From Bacillus dicomae (GTDB lineage Bacteria; Bacillota; Bacilli; Bacillales; Bacillaceae_G): a DNA stretch of 50,505 nt. The stretch covers positions 1 to 50,505 of the forward strand of contig NZ_VHIV01000014.1 in NCBI RefSeq assembly GCF_006494425.1, written 5' to 3'. The translations under genes were made by a program, and so were the position numbers. Below the pieces are notes generated by a model that was given only the letters and a program-made list of their open reading frames with translations, did not search any database and had not been told where the DNA came from. Positions 27,193-33,459 of this stretch are shown piece after piece (within the stretch, counting starts at the first letter, position 1; each line of letters starts with the position of its first letter).

Positions 27193-27961
27193 TCAGCTCC
27201 TTAAATAAACTTTTGTAGTAAAATGCGAATTCGGTATCTTTTTTAGCCAGTGTAAGAGGTAGTTTGTTATAAGCAATTGAGTTTGCGAATGAAATACTTC
27301 TTGGAATATTGGCATTAAAGAAATGTACTTTTTCTTTTTCGCAGAATTGTCTCGCTTGTTTAATTGCTTCAGTATGTAATTTCGTATTTTTTTGAACAAG
27401 TGTAGCAACTACTCCTGCGATATCTAAATTCGGGTTGTGTTTCTGTTTGAATTGATTTATTACATCAATAATCTTAATTAAAGAACGCACACTATATTGT
27501 TCCGGTTGGAAAGGAATGATAATTCTGTCTGTGCAGCAAATTACATTACTTTGGATTAAACCTGAACTTGGTGGACTATCGAATAGAATCACATCGTATT
27601 CATCTTCAACTGACATTAATGCTACCTTTAGAAGTAAAAATGGATTTATGTATTTATCTAAGTTTGGTAGGATGTCGAAATCTAAGAAACTCATCATTTC
27701 GTTAGAAGGTAGAATATCAATATTTTTATAGACATTTACAATAGCTTCACTAGCAGGTGCAAAGTTAACTAAAACATCATGTAGAGTTGTACGATACTTG
27801 TCAGGGTTTTTACCGAAAGAGAGAAGAGAGTTACCCTGCTGATCGGCATCTACGATTAATACTCGTTTCCCTTGCTTTGCGTAAAGACCAGCTAAGTTCA
27901 CTGTCATTGAAGACTTTAAAACACCGCCTTTATTCTGCACAAAAGCTAATTTATAAGCCAT
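27164..27961 (-). CDS. parA: ParA-type partition ATPase
   Basis: 265 residues, short ParA without an N-terminal HTH. The deviant Walker A reads KGGVLKSS, with Leu where nearly all ParA have Gly (KGGxGKST). The A' motif VLIVDADQQGN and Walker B VILFDSPPS are intact. GGAGGTG site before ATG 27961. Segregates low-copy plasmids, so it supports a plasmid prophage. The P-loop change could alter ATP turnover. Confidence 0.87.
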   Translation of the reverse strand: MAYKLAFVQNKGGVLKSSMTVNLAGLYAKQGKRVLIVDADQQGNSLLSFGKNPDKYRTTLHDVLVNFAPASEAIVNVYKNIDILPSNEMMSFLDFDILPNLDKYINPFLLLKVALMSVEDEYDVILFDSPPSSGLIQSNVICCTDRIIIPFQPEQYSVRSLIKIIDVINQFKQKHNPNLDIAGVVATLVQKNTKLHTEAIKQARQFCEKEKVHFFNANIPRSISFANSIAYNKLPLTLAKKDTEFAFYYKSLFKELNEHEQPQYS

Positions 27962-27996
27962 TTAGGCACCTCCGTTATTTTTACATTAATTTAATG

Positions 27997-28017
27997 TTAA
28001 CGTTAATATTAACGTAA
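27997..28017. repeat. centromere-like palindrome cluster 3, parA upstream
   Basis: TTAACGTTAA at 27997 and TTAACGTAA 12 bases on, 36 bases upstream of parA; suited to autoregulation. Confidence 0.65.
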
Positions 28018-28140
28018 TGTAATTTATACATTATTTTTATGTAGTTGTAATGATAACAAAATGAAAACATATCATTTTGTTTTTGTCAATTTAACATACT
28101 GCTTATCAATTCTGTAACAACAAGTGTTTCCCTGCTATTA

Positions 28141-28170
28141 AAATAAAAAAAGACAAGCGTTTGGCTTGTC
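28141..28170 (-). terminator. minus-strand terminator
   Basis: GACAAGC / GCTTGTC stem with TTTTTTTATTTT on the minus strand. The same 7-base stem recurs at 36905. It would end the transcript started at 28322. Confidence 0.8.
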
Positions 28171-28322
28171 GGCTGTCCTTGTAAGTATATGAATCTTGCG
28201 TTACAATAATTGTAGAAAAAACGGAATAAAAGACGAAAGGACCCATTCTCTCCCCGACCAAAGTTTGAGAATGGATCCTTCAAATAGTTACACAAGAAAT
28301 TTCTTGGTGTTTATTAACTTCT
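28170..28322 (-). ncRNA. candidate small RNA upstream of rep
   Basis: An extended promoter at 28329-28357 would start a minus-strand RNA near 28322. It carries a CAAGAAATTTCTTG palindrome and a 12-base hairpin (28239-28250 with 28267-28278, fully paired only on this strand) and ends at the 28141 terminator. No start codon with a ribosome binding site was seen. It may control rep or copy number, though it does not overlap the rep coding region. Confidence 0.5.
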
Positions 28323-28357
28323 GTCTATATAATATCAAAAACTATTAGACAGGTAAA
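28321..28357 (-). promoter_or_regulatory. promoter with overlapping inverted repeat
   Basis: Minus strand: -35 TTTACC (28352-28357), 17-base spacer, extended -10 TGATATTAT (28329-28337). An exact inverted repeat CTGTCTA / TAGACAG (28321-28327 and 28346-28352) overlaps it, so it is probably an operator. Confidence 0.6.
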
Positions 28358-28410
28358 GTGTAATATATTCTTGTGTAGCTTCCTTTTATTTGTATAAGGA
28401 GGCTATTTGT

Positions 28411-29724
28411 ATGTCAGTGGCAATTCGGAAGCCGCAAGAGGAAACGTTCATTGATTCCTGGTATGAATGTTACTTATCAGAACGGAAGAAATCAGGGTAT
28501 GTTGTTACGATTGATTTAAGTAACGAGCAACATAAACAAATTTGGTATGGCTTGCGTGATTTGAAGCATTTGTTAAAAGCTTCAGAACGTGGCCTAAAAG
28601 ATGTCTATCTATCTCTTAATGCATTTGAACACGGAAGTCGTAAAACGGCTGATTTGAAGCAAATAAGAAACATAGGCGTAGACTTGGACTTTTATAAAAT
28701 AGGACTCTCAAAAGAGTATGTAATAAAACAACTACATGATTTCGTATTTAGTGGATCATTACCGTGCCCAAATATCATTATGAATGGTCGAGGGGTGCAG
28801 TTAGTTTATAGCATAAGTGGTGGCGCTGCTCCACAAATGGCGTATTTAACTCAATACATAACAAATCACTTTGTAAAAATGCTTATGCCATTAGGTGCTG
28901 ACGGTTCGTGTTCGGACTTATCACGTGTATTCCGTTTGCCATATAGCACTCATGGTAAAACGGGGCAACAAATTACAGTGGATTTATGGACGGAAAGAGA
29001 GTATTCATTACAAGAACTATATGAATATGTACCACCACTAGAGAAAAAGCGTAAGACGAAGCGTAAAGGCACTATAACGACGTTACCAGCACGTAAAGGG
29101 GTAATGGACCTCTACAGTTTAAATACGAAGCGTAAAGCTGATTTAGAAATGATTGTGGAGCTTAGAAATGGCGTAATAGAGAATCGTAACGATTTAACAT
29201 ACATTTATTCATTTACGACGGCCTTAATTGTTAAGAATCAAGCAGCGACGTTAGAAATGACGTTCCAGTTGAACGCGAAACTTGCTGATCCACAGCCGAA
29301 GAAAGAAGTGGAGCGAACAGCCAAGAACGCGTACAAGGATGCTATGACTTTCTTTGATGAATTTGCGAAGAATGATTATAAGCGTGTGGGATTACCACCG
29401 AACATTATTAAACCAATGCGAAATGATACGGTAATTCGTAAGCTTAATATTGATTTTACGCAAGACGAAAAAGAAAAAATGAGTACTTTGATTGATAAAG
29501 TCGAAAAACAACGACGTGATACAGAAAGAAAACGTGCAAAACGACGCGAAGAAGGTGTCGCAACGCGTGAAGAGTATTTAGCTAAAGAACAAAAGAAAAC
29601 AGAGGACAAGCTAACTATACTTAAAAGAGCTAGGGAACTTTATCCTGGTGCATCTATTCGTAAGTTAGTCGAGCATACAGGGTTATCCAAATCAGTTATA
29701 GGACGACTGATGAAACAACTTTAG
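28411..29724 (+). CDS. replication initiator with primase-like (AEP) domain
   Basis: 437 residues. Residues about 80-210 carry AEP-primase-like motifs: GVDLDFY (metal-binding DxD), NGRGVQLVY and SRVFRLPYS. A basic coiled region (EKQRRDTERKRAKRRE) and a C-terminal HTH (SIRKLVEHTGLSKSVIGRLM) follow. ATG 28411 has AAGGAGG 8 bases upstream. Likely the plasmid-state Rep. Direct repeats begin two bases after its stop. Confidence 0.78.
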   Translation: MSVAIRKPQEETFIDSWYECYLSERKKSGYVVTIDLSNEQHKQIWYGLRDLKHLLKASERGLKDVYLSLNAFEHGSRKTADLKQIRNIGVDLDFYKIGLSKEYVIKQLHDFVFSGSLPCPNIIMNGRGVQLVYSISGGAAPQMAYLTQYITNHFVKMLMPLGADGSCSDLSRVFRLPYSTHGKTGQQITVDLWTEREYSLQELYEYVPPLEKKRKTKRKGTITTLPARKGVMDLYSLNTKRKADLEMIVELRNGVIENRNDLTYIYSFTTALIVKNQAATLEMTFQLNAKLADPQPKKEVERTAKNAYKDAMTFFDEFAKNDYKRVGLPPNIIKPMRNDTVIRKLNIDFTQDEKEKMSTLIDKVEKQRRDTERKRAKRREEGVATREEYLAKEQKKTEDKLTILKRARELYPGASIRKLVEHTGLSKSVIGRLMKQL

Positions 29725-29725
29725 T

Positions 29726-29754
29726 AAGTGTCCCACCCTATGTCTTCTTAAACC
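29726..29754 (+). repeat. iteron-like direct repeat, copy 1
   Basis: 29 bases: AAGTGTCCCA, five variable bases, TGTCTTCTTAAACC. The second copy at 29798 matches at 24 of 29 positions; starts are 72 bases apart. Confidence 0.65.
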
Positions 29755-29797
29755 GTAATATATGTGTGTTGTTTTCGATAAACTAATTGATTTACAA

Positions 29798-29826
29798 AAG
29801 TGTCCCAGGGTTTGTCTGCTTAAACC
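29798..29826 (+). repeat. iteron-like direct repeat, copy 2
   Basis: AAGTGTCCCA, variable GGGTT, TGTCTGCTTAAACC. The variable parts of the two copies (ACCCT, AGGGT) are complementary. Candidate plasmid origin or Rep binding site. Confidence 0.65.
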
Positions 29827-29865
29827 TGTTATTATTTGGACTACTTATTATTTTGGAGGTTATTC

Positions 29866-30357
29866 ATGGCTAGTTGTATTTCTATATTAGATTGGTATCA
29901 GAATGGTGATTTATCTGTAGAGGATTTTTTACGGAAACTATATGATCTTGCTATAACTGATTATCACTCTGATGTTAAGAAAGTTAATTTTAATAATGCT
30001 GATATAACAAATGATTGCATTAAAACAGCTCAAGTAGGAACTGGTATGAAGAAGAGAATGAAAGATTTTATTAAGAAATATATAGTTTTAGAAAGTGATA
30101 CACCTAACATTATGTATTTCCCTATCTACTTATATTCTTTACATCCTGAGTTTGATACTGTTTCAATTACTAGTGGGATACAAAAAGAATTTGAAGATGA
30201 TATTTATCATATTTTGTTAAGTTGTATAGATGGAAGAGATAAAGATACTTTTATATTTACATGTTTAAATTGGGAAAAGACTTTCATTAGAGTGTGGGAA
30301 GAAAGAGTTAAAAAAGCCAGTGTTGATCTTGAAATGGTAATGAAAGAATTTAATTAA
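29866..30357 (+). CDS. unknown protein next to rep
   Basis: 163 residues, helical, no membrane segment. ATG 29866 follows GGAGG by 6 bases. Third positions are very A/T rich compared with rep, and it is flanked by repeats and a terminator, so it may be a recent insertion. Not recognised. Confidence 0.7.
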   Translation: MASCISILDWYQNGDLSVEDFLRKLYDLAITDYHSDVKKVNFNNADITNDCIKTAQVGTGMKKRMKDFIKKYIVLESDTPNIMYFPIYLYSLHPEFDTVSITSGIQKEFEDDIYHILLSCIDGRDKDTFIFTCLNWEKTFIRVWEERVKKASVDLEMVMKEFN

Positions 30358-30373
30358 ATAGCAATATATGTTT

Positions 30374-30396
30374 ACCTCCTATTTAGGGGGTTTTTA
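30374..30396 (+). terminator. terminator
   Basis: ACCTCC / GGGGGT stem, six-base loop, T run. The following 30397-30690 is A/T rich with no gene I can support. Confidence 0.75.
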
Positions 30397-30691
30397 TTAT
30401 GTGTGTTTTAATACTTCACATTTAGTTAAGGTACTTTTTGGGTAACGACAGTAATGAATATATATTTTAAAGTAGGTATATGTAGTTAACAAGCAGGAGG
30501 ACTATTGTCTTGTTTTTGAATTGTGTTTTATCAATCAGATATAGTACGTGAAATTTAATAAAAATAATATGTAGAAACAGTCAAAGAAACAAAAGCAGAA
30601 TGATGAAAGTAAGATATTTTTTTGTTAGTAAAAAAGATTATAAACTTAACTAAGTATTTTATCTATTCGTCAACAAAGCGATATTATCATC

Positions 30692-30700
30692 TGCTATACT
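30692..30700 (+). promoter_or_regulatory. extended -10 of toxin-like gene A
   Basis: TG-C-TATACT. No good -35 is present. Transcription would start near 30707, at the foot of the first hairpin. Confidence 0.55.
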
Positions 30701-30708
30701 AAATAAAC

Positions 30709-30738
30709 AAGCCCATCGTATTGGCGTACGAAAGGCTT
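30709..30738 (+). other. 5' UTR hairpin with TTGGCG loop (locus A)
   Basis: AAGCC, a 2/2 internal loop, TCGTA, loop TTGGCG, TACGA, GGCTT. The loop begins with the U-turn pattern YUNR (UUGG). Three further hairpins in the two loci carry the same loop. Confidence 0.65.
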
Positions 30739-30754
30739 TGAAGGTGGTGAAAAT

Positions 30755-30835
30755 ATGTTAGATGCAAATACTGTAATAGCAATCGGTACATTGCTATTAG
30801 TTGTTATTGGAATTGTCCAATTAAGTCAAAAATAA
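30755..30835 (+). CDS. tiny membrane peptide A, type I toxin-like
   Basis: 26 residues, one hydrophobic segment (AIGTLLLVVIG) and a polar end (QLSQK). AAGGTGGTG before ATG 30755. A 29-residue paralogue with the same core lies on the minus strand at 47698-47787. Both have the same flanking hairpins and an opposing promoter, the layout of type I toxin-antitoxin loci. Sequence is not one of the named families I can recall with certainty. Confidence 0.7.
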   Translation: MLDANTVIAIGTLLLVVIGIVQLSQK

Positions 30836-30848
30836 AACAAATAGTTCG

Positions 30849-30892
30849 GATAAAAAGCCTTTCAGTATTGGCGTACTGGGAGGTTTTTTATC
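30849..30892. terminator. terminator of locus A with TTGGCG loop
   Basis: 19-base stem (GATAAAAAGCC… with …GGTTTTTTATC, three G-U pairs) and loop TTGGCG at 30868-30873. It ends the toxin mRNA and is also inside the antisense RNA. Confidence 0.85.
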
Positions 30893-30907
30893 TTTATCAT
30901 TTCGTCA

Positions 30908-30937
30908 ATTATATCATGCAATATAATATAACTTCAA
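30908..30937 (-). promoter_or_regulatory. antitoxin promoter, locus A
   Basis: Minus strand: -35 TTGAAG (30932-30937), 18-base spacer, extended -10 TGATATAAT (30908-30916). Stronger than the toxin promoter, as expected for an antitoxin. Confidence 0.7.
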
Positions 30938-30984
30938 GAATAGGGGTGGCGCACATTATTAAATAATTTTTATTAGTAAATTCC

Positions 30985-31013
30985 ATAAAGAAAAGACACC
31001 CAAAGGTGCCTTT
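30985..31013 (-). terminator. terminator of the 32.4-31.1 kb minus operon
   Basis: On the minus strand AAAGGCACC / GGTGTCTTT with TTTTCTTT behind it. Confidence 0.7.
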
Positions 31014-31040
31014 CTCCGACTTGAACCACTTTAATTTTAA

Positions 31041-31073
31041 TAATATGTATTGGACGCCAATCCAAATATTATT
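31041..31073 (-). other. 3' UTR hairpin that reuses the TTGGCG loop
   Basis: Minus strand: AATAATAT, TTGGA, loop TTGGCG, TCCAA, three unpaired bases, ATATTATT. It lies just past the stop of the NUMOD4-like gene. The loop equals those of toxin-like mRNAs A and B. Confidence 0.5.
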
Positions 31074-31081
31074 TTACCATG

Positions 31082-31450
31082 TTAAAAAGTTTCTTCAATG
31101 AGTTTACGGACGTTTAATCTTTTGTTGGGTTTGCCGTCACGTTTAAAATTTATAGCAATGTGTCCCTTTTTATTATCTGATAAGTTAAGTATTTTCCCTT
31201 CACGAATACAATTCGCCGCGTCAATAAATGCAAGACGGTAGACACGCCCCCATGATGATATTTCTAAAGGTAACTTTGGATGTTTGCGCCAAACTTCTGG
31301 TTCTTGAGTAGTGATGAAATATTGTTTCTGTGATTCATCAATTTCACGTTTGTTTTGTGGATCGTTAAGAAATGGAATCAATAAGTTAATCATTTTATAA
31401 GCTTCATCTTTTGTAAGAGGCTGCGTATGCGTTTCGTTTATAATGGACAT
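31082..31450 (-). CDS. NUMOD4-type DNA-binding remnant of an HNH homing endonuclease
   Basis: 122 residues. EVWRKHPKLPLEISSWGRVYRL is NUMOD4-like; GHIAINFKRDGKPNKRLNVRKLIEETF matches the segment just before the HNH motif in homing endonucleases, where VHRLV is usual and VRKLI stands here. The protein stops there, so the nuclease part is absent. Starts immediately after the lipoprotein stop. Now perhaps only a DNA-binding protein. Confidence 0.65.
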   Translation of the reverse strand: MSIINETHTQPLTKDEAYKMINLLIPFLNDPQNKREIDESQKQYFITTQEPEVWRKHPKLPLEISSWGRVYRLAFIDAANCIREGKILNLSDNKKGHIAINFKRDGKPNKRLNVRKLIEETF

Positions 31451-31915
31451 TTATTTAACTACCTTATCCATAACTTCTTTATACTTATTAAATTCTTCAT
31501 TTTTCATGTCTCCATTCATTTGTAAAAGGAAATTCCCTTTCGCATATGTATGTGAGAATAGCATTGGAGCAGAGTTTCCTAGCTCATCATAATACTTCTT
31601 AGCTTTCTCTAAATCTTCTTTTTTACTAAATTCAAATACACGGCCACCTTTATCTTGGCCTAATGCTGGAGTAAGGATTCGTTTTCCATCTTTACGCATG
31701 TTTCCGAATTCCTTTTGTGGTAGATCAGTAGGATTTTCAGCTTCTATACCAGCTTTCTTGAACTCATTTATTAATAATGTTGTAGTAACTAGTTCTGCCT
31801 TCTTAGCTTCTTGTTTAGGCTTAGATTCGTTTGCAGTTTTATCATTAGAGCTACAAGCAGCCATCCCCATAAGTAATGCGCTACATGCTAATGCTGTAAG
31901 TAATTTACGTTTCAT
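31451..31915 (-). CDS. lipoprotein, possible superinfection exclusion factor
   Basis: 154 residues with a lipoprotein signal peptide (KRKLLTALACSALLMGMAAC, Cys after AA), a Lys/Glu linker and a compact domain. GGAGGC site. Prophage-encoded surface lipoproteins near repressors often block DNA entry of related phages; that role is inference from position. No domain recognised. Confidence 0.72.
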   Translation of the reverse strand: MKRKLLTALACSALLMGMAACSSNDKTANESKPKQEAKKAELVTTTLLINEFKKAGIEAENPTDLPQKEFGNMRKDGKRILTPALGQDKGGRVFEFSKKEDLEKAKKYYDELGNSAPMLFSHTYAKGNFLLQMNGDMKNEEFNKYKEVMDKVVK

Positions 31916-31939
31916 ATTGTTGCCTCCAGTATGTATTAG

Positions 31940-32422
31940 TTATTTTAATTTATTACGGATCGCTTTTAAGACTCCATCGACATTGTAGTCAGGAATATTA
32001 CGGATTGTACGTTTTTTAGTCCCAAACATCTTCTTCATTTCGAGATAAATAATTCCTGTATTCATAAGCGAGATGCCAAATGGCCCTTGAATGATGTCAA
32101 AATCCACTTCTTTAATATCTTTATACTTCACAACTTCAGCTTCAGCGCCACCAAACAAGCCGCCTTTCATCATTACCAGGTATAAGTTATGTTCTCCGAC
32201 CACGATAAATCCTGTTTTTGTTAGCTTAGGATCAGCAACTTCAAAGTAGTGAATATTCTCTTTAGCTTTCATAACTTTCTTTAAAGCATCAAAAGCATAT
32301 TGATAATATTTACGCTCCGTCTTCGGAAGTTCCTTTGATATTTCAGCCATTTCTGCAAGTGTAACTGGGTATTCGATAACGCCAAAACGCTCATCTATTT
32401 TAGTGTATTTTTGAGTAGCCAT
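31940..32422 (-). CDS. bacterial PH-domain-like protein
   Basis: 160 residues. A helical N-terminal part is followed by a beta-rich domain (FIVVGEHNLYLVMMKGG … VVKYKDIKEVDFDI … IIYLEMKK) like bacterial PH (YvbH-type) domains. AAAAGGGGAC site. First gene of a three-gene minus operon. Role unknown. Confidence 0.72.
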   Translation of the reverse strand: MATQKYTKIDERFGVIEYPVTLAEMAEISKELPKTERKYYQYAFDALKKVMKAKENIHYFEVADPKLTKTGFIVVGEHNLYLVMMKGGLFGGAEAEVVKYKDIKEVDFDIIQGPFGISLMNTGIIYLEMKKMFGTKKRTIRNIPDYNVDGVLKAIRNKLK

Positions 32423-32511
32423 AATTTGTCCCCTTTTAAAATGTAAGATTTCTCAGCCAAGCATAACAAATATAGTTACAACTATTTTGTCATATTTTGT
32501 CGAACATAAAT

Positions 32512-32534
32512 AAAAAAAGAGAGCCGAAGCCCTC
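32512..32534 (-). terminator. terminator after repressor 1
   Basis: GAGGGC-TTCG-GCTCTC hairpin with seven Ts on the minus strand, 77 bases past the repressor gene. Confidence 0.85.
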
Positions 32535-32610
32535 ACTGGTAAGAATGGTCAGATTATGTCAAATTTTACCACTATTCATTGGAAAAGTTTTCCCCTACAA
32601 TGGAATCAAA

Positions 32611-32955
32611 TCAGAACGTATCTTGGTTATCTTTAATCATTCGAATAAACAACAATACCTGATTACAAAAGCGCTCTTTCTGAGCATCGTCTAACGCCCC
32701 ATACGTTGACCTAGCTTCAGAAATGACTTGTTGTATTGGTTCATCCATAAAATTGTTAGAGAAGCCAACGAGGACGTCCAAAGATACATTGAAAAAGGAG
32801 GCGATACTTGCTAAAGTTTCGATATCTGGTTGAAATCGACCGGTTTCCCAATTCTTAATTTGACTCTGACTTAAATTAAGAGCTTCAGCTAACTCAGCTT
32901 GCGTTAAATCACGTGACTTTCTTAATTGTTTTAAAGTTTGACCAAATATTATCAT
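32611..32955 (-). CDS. Xre-family repressor 1 (CI-like)
   Basis: 114 residues. HTH at 5-60 (LRKSRDLTQAELAEALNLSQSQIKNWETGRFQP, LASIASFFNVSLDVLVGF) and a short helical C-terminus. No peptidase domain. No ribosome binding site precedes ATG 32955, and TATACT lies 9 bases upstream, so the mRNA is probably leaderless, as for lambda cI. Divergent from the aimR region. Confidence 0.85.
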   Translation of the reverse strand: MIIFGQTLKQLRKSRDLTQAELAEALNLSQSQIKNWETGRFQPDIETLASIASFFNVSLDVLVGFSNNFMDEPIQQVISEARSTYGALDDAQKERFCNQVLLFIRMIKDNQDTF

Positions 32956-33061
32956 AGTAATATAAGTATAAATATTGCTCTATCATACTACTATAATAAG
33001 TTGTTTTATTAACTATTTATTGTAATTTAGTTGTTTTGCAACTAAAAATAAATTAAAAAAC

Positions 33062-33075
33062 AGAACAAAAGTTCG
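33062..33075 (+). promoter_or_regulatory. LexA-like box with downstream -10
   Basis: GAAC-AAAA-GTTC half-sites. A TGTGG-TAAAAT -10 lies at 33082-33092, so the box covers the -35. It would give an SOS-controlled rightward transcript toward aimR. Confidence 0.6.
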
Positions 33076-33090
33076 TTTTCTTGTGGTAAA

Positions 33091-33126
33091 ATATGCATGT
33101 GAGGTCTTCATACATTCCATGCATAT
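33091..33126. repeat. inverted repeat ATATGCATG / CATGCATAT
   Basis: Exact 9-base arms 18 bases apart, just behind the LexA-controlled -10. May be an operator or an early hairpin. Confidence 0.55.
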
Positions 33127-33213
33127 TTGCATATTTTATTTTCATGTAAGCTGATAAACGTTGGTATATAACGGTTTTACAACTTTCTCAATATTTATCA
33201 GATAACTACATGA

Positions 33214-33241
33214 CTGAAATTTGCCAAAAATGTGATATTAT
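33214..33241 (+). promoter_or_regulatory. predicted aimR promoter
   Basis: CTGAAA, 16-base spacer, TATTAT extended by TGA. Start near 33248, giving a 210-base leader. Confidence 0.55.
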
Positions 33242-33261
33242 GAAAATAATAAAATAAACGG

Positions 33262-33360
33262 ACGTAAAAAAGACTCACAGCGTGTACTAAGGTGCAGCGA
33301 ACACCATAGTACCGCTTTCCCTAACCAGACTAGGGAAAACACTTACTGCAAGTCTTACAT
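33262..33360 (+). ncRNA. branched RNA element in the aimR leader
   Basis: Closing stem AAGACT (33270) with AGTCTT (33356) and CAG/CTG. Arm 2: GTACTA, A-A, GGTG, loop CAGCGAA, CACC, TAGTAC (33284-33312). Arm 3: TTTCCCTA, loop ACCAGAC, TAGGGAAA (33316-33338). Three helices meet, as in cis-regulatory RNAs. No known class was recognised. Confidence 0.6.
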
Positions 33361-33459
33361 AAATTATAACACATCTTTTGAATGTAGTGACGCGTTTTCC
33401 TCAAAAGTTAAAAAATGGGTATAACGTGTCTTTTGTTCCGAAAAAAGGGGAGCAAAGTT

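Larger units (their letters stand above)
30708..30901 (-). ncRNA. predicted antisense RNA (antitoxin) of locus A
   Basis: The promoter at 30908-30937 points left. The RNA would cover the whole toxin mRNA, about 190 bases, and could end at the minus-strand form of the 5' hairpin, which is followed by GTTTATTT. Ends are estimates. Confidence 0.55.

Noticed and set aside
30481-30520. GGAGG followed by TTG as a small gene
   Set aside because: The frame stops after four codons.
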